From: Flavobacterium psychrotrophum
Lineage (GTDB): Bacteria; Bacteroidota; Bacteroidia; Flavobacteriales; Flavobacteriaceae
Direction: 5' to 3'
Assembly (NCBI RefSeq): GCF_003403075.1
Contig: NZ_CP031557.1
Coordinates: 3,844,001 to 3,908,000, forward strand
Length of the DNA stretch: 64,000 nucleotides
Positions 10,437 to 17,813 of the stretch are shown here, one piece after another. Within the stretch, counting starts at the first letter, position 1. Every line of letters begins with the position of its first letter. A program made the translations under genes and the position numbers. Below the pieces are notes generated by a model. That model searched no databases. It saw nothing but the letters and a program-made list of their open reading frames with translations, and was not told the origin of the DNA.

Positions 10437-11696
10437 ATGTATGAACGAATAAGAGAAAAGTTAACTATACTGGCAGATGCGGCTAAATATGACGTATCGT
10501 GCTCATCAAGTGGAAGCAAAAGAAAGAATGAAAATAAAGGCATAGGCGATGCGAGCAATGGCATATGCCATACTTATACCGAAGACGGCAGATGTGTTTC
10601 ATTGCTTAAGGTATTGCTTACCAACCATTGTATTTTTGATTGTGCCTTTTGTGTATCGCGCCGTAGTAACGATGTGCAGCGTGCTGCCTTTACTGTAGAT
10701 GAAGTTGTGGAGCTTACCATGAGCTTTTACCGCCGCAATTATATCGAAGGGTTGTTTTTAAGTTCGGGTATTTTTAAAAATGCCGATTTTACGATGGAAC
10801 GCCTTGTACGCATTGTAAAGAGGCTGCGTACAGAAGAGCGTTTCAATGGCTATATACACCTTAAAACCATACCGGGAGCAAGCCCGGAATTGCTAACCGA
10901 AGCCGGCCTTTATGCTGACCGTATGAGCATTAACCTGGAGATGCCTACCGAAAACGGACTTAAACTACTTGCCCCCGAAAAATCGCACGAAGAGGTTAAA
11001 AAGCCGCTGGGATTTATTCAAAATACCATTACCAAATTTAAAGATGAAAAGAAAACCGGTCTGATAAAGAGCGCTCCTAAGTTTGTACCTGCCGGCCAAA
11101 GCACCCAAATGGTTATTGGGGCAACCCCCGAAAGTGATATGGAAATTATGTACAGCGCAGATAAATATTACAAAGATTTTTCGCTTAAGCGTGTGTATTA
11201 CAGCGGTTACATACCCATTAGTTATGATGAGCGTATGCCGGTTATAGGCAGCCAGCCACCACTACTTCGCGAAAACAGGCTATATCAAACCGACTGGCTG
11301 ATGCGCTTTTATGGGTTTGGCGTGCAGGAGCTGCTGAATGCTAAAAACCCGCACCTGGATACTGATATCGACCCTAAGCTCAGCTGGGCTTTGCGTAACT
11401 TAGACCAGTTTCCTGTTGATATTAACACTGCCGATTACCGCATGATACTTCGTGTGCCCGGCATAGGTGTAACCTCAGCAAACAAAATAATCCAGGCCAG
11501 AAAATTTGGCAGGCTGCGTACAGATCAGCTGCAAAAAATAGGTATTGCTTACAGCCGCGCAAAGCATTTTATACGTTGCGCAGATAGCCCTTACGTACTA
11601 CAGGAACCTGAAGCACCGCATCTTAAAAACCTCATCCTGGCCGAAAGCAGCAGTAAATACCTTAAAGTTCCGCAAAACCAGTTAAGCCTTTTTTAA
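10437..11696 (+). CDS. Putative DNA modification/repair radical SAM protein
   Basis: 419 residues. The N-terminal radical-SAM cluster motif is seen as CIFDCAFC (CxxxCxxC) near residues 65-72, followed by a barrel-like region. The C-terminal third contains a helix-hairpin-helix (NTADYRMILRVPGIGVTSA), a DNA-binding element. This combination matches the family named putative DNA modification/repair radical SAM protein (TIGR03916-like), which elsewhere is linked or fused to uracil-DNA-glycosylase-like proteins. The next gene overlaps by one base (stop TAA shares its A with ATG), so translation is coupled and the two products probably act together on damaged or modified DNA. The exact reaction is not established in the family. 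Start ATG 10437 fits the promoter immediately upstream. Confidence 0.88.
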   Translation: MYERIREKLTILADAAKYDVSCSSSGSKRKNENKGIGDASNGICHTYTEDGRCVSLLKVLLTNHCIFDCAFCVSRRSNDVQRAAFTVDEVVELTMSFYRRNYIEGLFLSSGIFKNADFTMERLVRIVKRLRTEERFNGYIHLKTIPGASPELLTEAGLYADRMSINLEMPTENGLKLLAPEKSHEEVKKPLGFIQNTITKFKDEKKTGLIKSAPKFVPAGQSTQMVIGATPESDMEIMYSADKYYKDFSLKRVYYSGYIPISYDERMPVIGSQPPLLRENRLYQTDWLMRFYGFGVQELLNAKNPHLDTDIDPKLSWALRNLDQFPVDINTADYRMILRVPGIGVTSANKIIQARKFGRLRTDQLQKIGIAYSRAKHFIRCADSPYVLQEPEAPHLKNLILAESSSKYLKVPQNQLSLF

Positions 11697-12472
11697 TGGT
11701 TACCTATATTTTTGATGGCTCTTTTGAGGGATTGCTCACGGCAGTTTTTGAAAGCTATGACCGCAAAGAAAAAGCGGTAAGGCTTGTATGGGATAAACTC
11801 TACCAGCCTGAAATGCTTGATGAAAGTTTTGAAATTTTAAATGATGAAGCTAAGGCTACCCGTGTATGGACGGGGTTAAAGAAAAAGCTAGTACCGCAAT
11901 GGGCTGTTATGTTTTATAAAGCTTACCTGAGCGAAGACCCACAAACTTTTCAGGATCTGTTTGATTTTGCCCATTACATTTTTGATAATGTAAAAGGTGC
12001 GGAGCAAAACTTTGGCAATCCTCATGTAATGGCTGTTAGCAAAGTGGACAGAAAAGTAAACCGCGAAAAGCACCGCATGAAGGCATTTATACGTTTCCAG
12101 AAAACTGCCGACGGCATTTATTACTGCCCTGTTGAACCCGACTTTAATGTGTTGCCGCTTATTGCTACTTTTTTCAAAAATCGCTATGCCGACCAGCAAT
12201 GGATAATCTATGACGTAAAACGAAAATATGGCCTGTTTTATAACCTGCACACGGTAGAAGAAATTACATACGAATTTGTGTCTGCTATAGATACCCGTAA
12301 AATAGCGTTACCCAAAGAACTTACAGACGAAAAAGAAGAACTTGCATCTATACTATGGAAAGACTATTTTAACAGTACAAATATACCCGCACGTAAAAAC
12401 ATGAAACTCCACATACAGCACGTACCCAAGCGCTACTGGAAATACCTCAATGAAAAGGAAGGGAAAAATTAA
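11696..12472 (+). CDS. TIGR03915-family putative DNA metabolism protein (partner of radical SAM gene)
   Basis: 258 residues, beginning MVTYIFDGSFEGLLTAVFESY and containing NFGNPHVMAVSKVDRKVNREKHRMKAFIRFQ and a late PARKNMKLHIQHVPKRYWKYL. These are typical of the TIGR03915/DUF4130 family that occurs next to the radical SAM protein encoded here by the preceding, overlapping gene. It has no signal peptide or membrane segment, so it is cytoplasmic. The conserved basic C-terminal region could contact nucleic acid, but that is inference. In other genomes homologues are fused to a uracil-DNA glycosylase domain; no such domain is present here. Function remains unknown beyond the genomic link to DNA repair or modification. 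Confidence 0.85.
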   Translation: MVTYIFDGSFEGLLTAVFESYDRKEKAVRLVWDKLYQPEMLDESFEILNDEAKATRVWTGLKKKLVPQWAVMFYKAYLSEDPQTFQDLFDFAHYIFDNVKGAEQNFGNPHVMAVSKVDRKVNREKHRMKAFIRFQKTADGIYYCPVEPDFNVLPLIATFFKNRYADQQWIIYDVKRKYGLFYNLHTVEEITYEFVSAIDTRKIALPKELTDEKEELASILWKDYFNSTNIPARKNMKLHIQHVPKRYWKYLNEKEGKN

Positions 12473-12477
12473 ATCGT

Positions 12478-12566
12478 GTTGTAAAGTTGCAAAGTCGAAA
12501 GTTGTAAAGTTAGCTTCACTCATAACTATTACACTTTTAACTCTATAACCTGATGCTTTCGACTTT
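12478..12566. repeat. Intergenic repeat with direct and inverted copies
   Basis: Between convergent genes. gttgtaaagtt occurs at 12478-12488 and again at 12501-12511; aaagtcgaaag (12491-12501) is mirrored by ctttcgacttt (12556-12566). The inverted pair can fold and may end transcription from both sides. Confidence 0.55.
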
Positions 12567-12575
12567 AAGACTGCA

Positions 12576-15026
12576 TCAATCTTTCTTACCCAGCTTTACT
12601 TTTACCTTGCCGTTTTCATCATCTTCGGCTTTAAGATGCAGTACAATACCTTTATGTCGGCGTTCGGCAAGTTCTTTTTCATCGGTAATGTCTTTATCCT
12701 TTTTAGGATTGCGCAGTGGTACATCTATATATATGTGTGTGCCGTTGCCAAAGGAGTATACCCCCTCTATATCCATATTAATCAAACTGCTGTTTATTTT
12801 CATTGGATGCACCTTTACCTTCTCTCCCATCAGTTCAAAGCGGCCTTTAAGGTTATAAAATTCTATGTTCTTGACATCCCTGAACGGAAAGGCAAATTTA
12901 CCCACGCTTACCACAGGGTCAAAATCTACTAACCGGCCTTTTTTAAGCCCAAAATTTACATTACCGGAAATAGATCTTGGTAACAACGTACCACTTTCGG
13001 TAATTGTACCTTTTACATCGGCCTGTGCAGAAAAAAGCCCTTTCAGGTTTTTAGAAGTAAGGCTCTCAAGACCGAAGTTATCAAAGGCATATAAAAATTT
13101 ACTTACCTCAACATTCTGCACATTTGCCTGCAGGTTATAATGCGTAGCGCCACCGGTAGTTAGTGCGCCATTAATTTTTAGTGCGCCGCCTGCATGCCTT
13201 AGCCCTGCATTTTTAAGCACAATGCCACCTTTGTCAGTAAGCAATACGTTAGCTGTAGCATTAGTTGCATAAAACTTCTTATAGTACAGCTTGTCAACTT
13301 TAAGCTTCATATCTACATTACATTTTTCAAACAACTCATTCATTTCGCCGGTAAAATTGCCTTTAGTATTTTGGCGAATAGCCCTTTGCGTTTTTTTACG
13401 GGTTTGCAAAAATGCCATAAACTCACCCAGGTGCAATTGCGGGCTATACATTTGCCATTCAAGCACAATTTTTTCGGGTGCAGTATAATATAAGTTTAGA
13501 AAATTACGAATGCTGCCCTGCATGTTCACAATACTATGTCCGGTTTTTAAAACAATCTGGCTAATGTTAAGGTTGTCCTGATTAAAATCGAGTGCTACAG
13601 ATACATCTTTAAATTCCAGTTTTCGCGGCACATAAGCAACGTTTGCATTTTTTACCATAAGGCTGCCGCTAACCAATGGTTTTGTAAGCTTAAAATGTTC
13701 TACATCGGCCTTAAAGTTAAACCGCGCACTTGCAGTACCTTTGTTAAACTTAAGCAAATCGTCATCAACAAGGCCGGCAAGCTGTTCCATTTTAAAGTCA
13801 GAAGTAAAATTACCTATGGCAACAGGTTTCTCAAGGTTACGAATTGCCACACGTTTCATAAGAAACGGTATCCCTTTATAATTCCCCTTAAAGCCAAAAA
13901 GCTTAATGGCAGAATTGATGTCATCATAACCCCGCCCTGCTATATTATTATTGGTAAATACACCAAAAAAACTACAAGCCTCTACATCGCCGCCCGGTGT
14001 AGTAAGTACATTATCTTTTACCACCGCGTTTACCTGAATAAGCGGATCGCCCGTGCTATTAAAGTCGCCCACAATATCGCAGGCAACTACAATAGTCTTT
14101 GCAATATCAAACATCATCAGCTTCTCGGTAATGTTAGGCGAAAGCAGGTTCGCGGCATTCTTCCATAAAATGTCTTTATTTTGTATGGTAATGCTAAATT
14201 TAGACGACTCTCCTACACCCAGTTTTGCACCAATAATAAAATCTTCGCCCCCTATGCTTAGCGTTCGCCTGGCAAATTTAAGAGCTCCCTCCTTTTCATT
14301 ATATGTTATATCAAAGCTGCCGTCAAGACTTTTGTCTTTAATAAAACTGCCGCGGCCGGTATTAAAAGCCATACTTTTTGCCATACCCTCTAAAGAAACA
14401 TTTGCCTCCCAGCCAAAACTTTTATAATCAAGCGCTGCCTTAAGGCTGCTTACATTAAAACGGTACAGTTTACTGGTCTTGCGGTTATCGGCAGTAAACG
14501 ATACATTTTCGAGCGTAAGCTTTTTCAGTTCAGGAAAAGCACCACCGGACGATGATTTTTTTTCGGATTTCTTCTTCTTGCCAAATACCGCAGTATTGCT
14601 ATATCCTTCTTTTGAGGTAAAAAGGTCAATAGCAGCATCGGCAATACTGATCTTCTTAATTTCTACCGCCCCCCTAAATAGTGCAAACATGTTAACATCT
14701 ACCTGCATAGCGCCGGCAGTAAGTAGTGTACGCTTATGGTTTACATACAGGCTGTCGCGCAGGGTAACGTTTTTAAGGGTAAGGCCTATTCTGGGAAACC
14801 CCTGTAATAAGGTAGTTTCCATATTGCCTATAGTAAGCGTGCCGGATATATCATCATTAAGCGATGTAGTTACCGATTGTAGCACCTGTTTTTTATGGGT
14901 ATGCAGGTACCACGCCAGCCCGGTGTACAGGCATATTATAATAATTAACAGAGCTAAAAATATCCTTCCGGCAATTTTTAACCATCTCTTTTTTACAGGC
15001 AGCGGTGGGGTATTTGTTTCTTCCAT
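12576..15026 (-). CDS. AsmA-like family protein
   Basis: 816 residues. One N-terminal membrane helix (about residues 19-41, rich in I and L) follows a basic stretch, with the rest periplasmic. The region after it has the AsmA family pattern (ISGTLTIGNMETTLLQGFPRIGLTLKNVTLRD, then VDVNMFALFRGAVEIKKISIADAAIDL). Repeated beta-rich segments follow, ending in an AsmA_2-like C-terminal region (SGNVNFGLKKGRLVDFDPV, INSSLINMDIEGVYSF). Family members are long beta-groove proteins thought to help move or organise lipids between envelope membranes. The C-terminus is highly charged. It is transcribed alone and converges with the radical-SAM pair. ATG 15026 directly precedes the helix at the expected distance. 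Confidence 0.85.
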   Translation of the reverse strand: MEETNTPPLPVKKRWLKIAGRIFLALLIIIICLYTGLAWYLHTHKKQVLQSVTTSLNDDISGTLTIGNMETTLLQGFPRIGLTLKNVTLRDSLYVNHKRTLLTAGAMQVDVNMFALFRGAVEIKKISIADAAIDLFTSKEGYSNTAVFGKKKKSEKKSSSGGAFPELKKLTLENVSFTADNRKTSKLYRFNVSSLKAALDYKSFGWEANVSLEGMAKSMAFNTGRGSFIKDKSLDGSFDITYNEKEGALKFARRTLSIGGEDFIIGAKLGVGESSKFSITIQNKDILWKNAANLLSPNITEKLMMFDIAKTIVVACDIVGDFNSTGDPLIQVNAVVKDNVLTTPGGDVEACSFFGVFTNNNIAGRGYDDINSAIKLFGFKGNYKGIPFLMKRVAIRNLEKPVAIGNFTSDFKMEQLAGLVDDDLLKFNKGTASARFNFKADVEHFKLTKPLVSGSLMVKNANVAYVPRKLEFKDVSVALDFNQDNLNISQIVLKTGHSIVNMQGSIRNFLNLYYTAPEKIVLEWQMYSPQLHLGEFMAFLQTRKKTQRAIRQNTKGNFTGEMNELFEKCNVDMKLKVDKLYYKKFYATNATANVLLTDKGGIVLKNAGLRHAGGALKINGALTTGGATHYNLQANVQNVEVSKFLYAFDNFGLESLTSKNLKGLFSAQADVKGTITESGTLLPRSISGNVNFGLKKGRLVDFDPVVSVGKFAFPFRDVKNIEFYNLKGRFELMGEKVKVHPMKINSSLINMDIEGVYSFGNGTHIYIDVPLRNPKKDKDITDEKELAERRHKGIVLHLKAEDDENGKVKVKLGKKD

Positions 15027-15125
15027 TAGTAATTAGCGGCATTAATGCACAGGGACATCTAATTTAGTTAAGAAGAAATGTAAAAGCTTTTAGATTTTGT
15101 TAAAGTGTGGCAGGTATATAAAAAG

Positions 15126-15192
15126 AGTGCGGACGCATAAAGCGTCCGCACTGCCCCCAGAAAATAAACGCACTAAAATCGACAATTAGTGC
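15126..15192. other. Two hairpins in the 15027-15424 gap
   Basis: An 11-bp GC-rich perfect stem (15126-15136 with 15142-15152, 5-nt loop) is followed by gcactaa (15170-15176) pairing with ttagtgc (15186-15192). There is no T-run after the first. The 398-bp gap holds no ORF I can support; a terminator for an unseen small transcript, or a small RNA, is possible. Confidence 0.4.
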
Positions 15193-15424
15193 ATTGTAAA
15201 AACAACTGTATCATATCATAAATGATCGGCACCTATTATGAGGATACGGTTGCAAAAGTAAGGCAGGCTGTGGGGTTTGATACATTAGAGAGTATAGACA
15301 AAGTATAGACAACAGTATTATTCTTACAAATTTTATGTTAACATTACCTAATTTAGCACCGCACTCAACTATCCGAAACTTGTTTTGCCTGATGTATGTG
15401 TTTAATTTTTAAATTACATTCACA

Positions 15425-15751
15425 ATGTCATCATCCGTAAACTGGTTCACATTCAATCTTCACGTTCTTAACAGATGCCTTGACATCATTCCGCGCCGCA
15501 GTAAACGAATAAAGATGCTCTACATAGAGTATGTAAGTTCGGCTAATGCAGAATCTGGGCGAATGATAAAGTACCGGTTCACGAATGCGCTATGGTATAA
15601 GGTAGGTACATTAAAAACTGTTGCAACCAGAATTCCTGTTTCAGAAACCGAAAACTCTGAAATTGAAATTACGGTACAGGGGTTCTTCAGGAAAAGTATC
15701 TACACCGTAGAATTAAAGCATGACTACGTTCAGGTACTCAGGGTAGCATGA
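15425..15751 (+). CDS. Small basic protein of unknown function, copy 1 of a tandem pair
   Basis: 108 residues, not recognised as a known family. It has no signal peptide or membrane helix. The N-terminal part holds a basic block (PRRSKRIK, residues 23-30); the C-terminal half alternates beta-like stretches (SEIEITVQGFFRKSIYTVELKHDYVQVLRVA). A second copy 589 bp downstream shares about three quarters of the residues. Most differences are conservative (D/E, I/L, Y/F, T/S), which supports a real protein under selection. Both copies share the same bases before the ATG (attcacaATG) and a near-identical terminator after the stop. The basic block could bind nucleic acid, which is inference only. Confidence 0.7.
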   Translation: MSSSVNWFTFNLHVLNRCLDIIPRRSKRIKMLYIEYVSSANAESGRMIKYRFTNALWYKVGTLKTVATRIPVSETENSEIEITVQGFFRKSIYTVELKHDYVQVLRVA

Positions 15752-15767
15752 TAGATCGTGAATGATT

Positions 15768-15808
15768 AAGCTCCCGTTATATTATATAATATAACGGGAG
15801 CTTTTTTT
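15768..15808 (+). terminator. Terminator of copy 1
   Basis: A 16-bp perfect stem (15768-15783 with 15788-15803), 4-nt loop and a run of seven T. Its core tcccgttatatt is repeated almost exactly after copy 2, so the terminator was duplicated with the gene. Confidence 0.9.
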
Positions 15809-16013
15809 ATGCTTCATTGCAAAGCAATGATTTTCATCATACTTTAATTTACAACAACGGGCTTACTTTGATATGTAATAATTATAACAGTGCTGTATCA
15901 CGAAAAACTTTGCCGTAATCTGTATTGCAAGTGTAAATATTACTGTCATTTTACTAAGCAACTGCACACGCATTTCGACCAGTGCCGAAGCATAATCTTA
16001 ACCCATATTCACA

Positions 16014-16340
16014 ATGCCCTCATCCGTAAACTGGCTTACATTTACACTACACGTTATTAGCAGGTGTTTTGAGATCATGCCACGCCGCAGCAAACGAATA
16101 AAAATGCGCTATCTGGAGTATGCTGGTTCTACTACTTTAGAATCTGAGCGAATCATAAAATTCAGGTTTACCAATGCGCTGTGGTATAAAGTAGGATCTC
16201 TAAAAACCCTGGCAACGCGTATTCCTGTTTCAGGAACAGAAGGTTCAGAAATAACAATTACTGTACATGGTTTCTTCAGAAAGAGTATTTATTCAGTGGA
16301 GCTAATGCATGACTATGTTCAGGTACTCCGGGTAGCATGA
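16014..16340 (+). CDS. Small basic protein of unknown function, copy 2 of a tandem pair
   Basis: 108 residues, the same length as copy 1 with no gaps in alignment. PRRSKRIKM, FTNALWYKVG, ATRIPVS, GFFRKSIY and HDYVQVLRVA are identical, and about 26 positions differ. Equal length and conservative changes indicate that both copies are maintained. It has no recognisable domain. It has its own upstream region of about 200 bp after the first terminator, so the copies are probably transcribed separately and may respond to different signals. The repeat unit seems to extend past the terminator, since atcatactttac-like bases follow both copies. Confidence 0.7.
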   Translation: MPSSVNWLTFTLHVISRCFEIMPRRSKRIKMRYLEYAGSTTLESERIIKFRFTNALWYKVGSLKTLATRIPVSGTEGSEITITVHGFFRKSIYSVELMHDYVQVLRVA

Positions 16341-16356
16341 TAGATCTTGGATAAGT

Positions 16357-16397
16357 AAACTCCCGTTATATTATACAATATAACGGGAGTTTTTTTA
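16357..16397 (+). terminator. Terminator of copy 2
   Basis: A 16-bp perfect stem (16357-16372 with 16377-16392), 4-nt loop, then T-run. It differs from the copy 1 terminator only at the stem base and one loop base. Confidence 0.9.
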
Positions 16398-16476
16398 TAG
16401 GCTATTTTATACACATGACTTTTATCATACTTTACCTCATAGTGGTTAGCGTACTTTGCTGTATAATAAATTATTT

Positions 16477-17778
16477 ATGCTGTACTGGAAAAAACTTCCT
16501 GTGGCAAATCGTGCAGAACGGATACACAGGGCGCTTAGCGAAAATGTAAACTTTAGTACCGATACTACTTTTGGTTATCCGGCATCGCGCCTTGATGACA
16601 GGGTGTTTAATGAAGACGCTCCGTTTTTAAAAGATGCACCCATACTGCAAACTTTTGCGGCAAACCCAAACCACATTGGCTGTCATACTTATAACGATGG
16701 AGAATCTGCGTTTAAGGGAACACAGCAAATAGAACGCGAAGTACTAAATGTTATAGCCTGCGATATTTTTAAGGCAGCACCGGATAGCTTTGACGGTTAC
16801 ATAGCACCCGGTGGTACCGAAGCAAATATTGAAGCACTGTGGATATACCGCAACTACTTTATAAAACACCATAACGCACAGCCGCATGAAATTGCGGTAA
16901 TAGCTACCGAAGATACACACTATTCTGTACCAAAAGGCTGTAACCTCCTCATGCTGGACCGCCTTAGTGTACCTGTACATTTTATGAGCCGTTATATTGA
17001 TGAAATGGCCCTGGAAAGTATAATAGTAGCCGCAAAGGCAGGCGGTAAAAAATATTTTATTGTAGTGGCTAATATGGGCACAACCATGTTTGGATCGGTC
17101 GAAGATACAGAATTGTACACCATGCTGCTTGAAAGGTACGACCTGCAATATAAACTGCACGTAGATGCCGCTTATGGCGGTTTTGTATATCCATTTAGCA
17201 ATCAGGGCAGCCACCTCAATTTTGAAAATCCTAAAATTAGCTCTATTACCATAGATGCGCACAAAATGCTGCAGGCACCCTACGGCACCGGTATTTTTAT
17301 TTGCCGCAAGGGCCTTATGGAAAACGTGCTTACGGCCGAAGCCGAATATGTAGCCGGTATGGACTTAACCCTTTGTGGTAGCCGTTCCGGGTGCAATGCC
17401 GTAGCAGTATGGATGATACTTTTTACTTATGGCCCTCATGGCTGGCAGGAAAAAGTAAACGTACTGCAAATGCGAACCGACTGGCTTTGCAAAAAGCTGG
17501 ACGAACTCGGTATAGAATACTTTCGAGAACCCTATATGAATATTGTAGCCATACGGGAGCATTACATTCCTGAAGACATAGCCCATGCTTTTACATTAGT
17601 ACCACAAAAGCACAGCGAAGGCAACCTGTGGTATAAGATCGTGGTTATGGATCATGTAGAAACAGAACACCTGGCACATTTTACAGAAGCACTTAAAAAC
17701 AGGCATCTCCCGGCAGATAGCCCTCCGGCAAAATACACCGGCATCATAAAGAACAATTCAGTTTTTGTGAGGTTTTAG
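16477..17778 (+). CDS. PLP-dependent group II amino acid decarboxylase-like enzyme
   Basis: 433 residues from ATG 16477; a TTG seven codons earlier is in frame but less likely. It has the fold-type I decarboxylase signatures: a PLP-stacking His in EDTHYS (H148), HVDAAYGG (D230, binds the pyridine nitrogen) and the Schiff-base lysine in TIDAHKMLQAPYGTG (K263). PGGTEANIEA near 111-120 is the phosphate-binding region. The family decarboxylates aromatic or acidic amino acids (tyrosine, glutamate, aspartate, histidine), and the sequence alone does not fix the substrate. It is cytoplasmic. A hairpin with T5 overlaps its stop codon, so the gene downstream may receive only read-through. Confidence 0.85.
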   Translation: MLYWKKLPVANRAERIHRALSENVNFSTDTTFGYPASRLDDRVFNEDAPFLKDAPILQTFAANPNHIGCHTYNDGESAFKGTQQIEREVLNVIACDIFKAAPDSFDGYIAPGGTEANIEALWIYRNYFIKHHNAQPHEIAVIATEDTHYSVPKGCNLLMLDRLSVPVHFMSRYIDEMALESIIVAAKAGGKKYFIVVANMGTTMFGSVEDTELYTMLLERYDLQYKLHVDAAYGGFVYPFSNQGSHLNFENPKISSITIDAHKMLQAPYGTGIFICRKGLMENVLTAEAEYVAGMDLTLCGSRSGCNAVAVWMILFTYGPHGWQEKVNVLQMRTDWLCKKLDELGIEYFREPYMNIVAIREHYIPEDIAHAFTLVPQKHSEGNLWYKIVVMDHVETEHLAHFTEALKNRHLPADSPPAKYTGIIKNNSVFVRF

Positions 17779-17795
17779 CAATAAAACCTCTTTTT
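17769..17795 (+). terminator. Terminator overlapping the decarboxylase stop codon
   Basis: gaggtttt (17769-17776) pairs with aaaacctc (17783-17790) across a 6-nt loop, followed by five T. The stem includes the first base of the TAG stop. It could attenuate the next gene, which begins 36 bp after the stop. Confidence 0.65.
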
Positions 17796-17813
17796 ACTTT
17801 ACACAAACATCAC

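Noticed and set aside
14479..15036. 185-residue open frame opposite the AsmA-like gene
   Set aside because: It is a shadow of the AsmA-like coding sequence, with low-complexity Ser/Phe composition and no family match.
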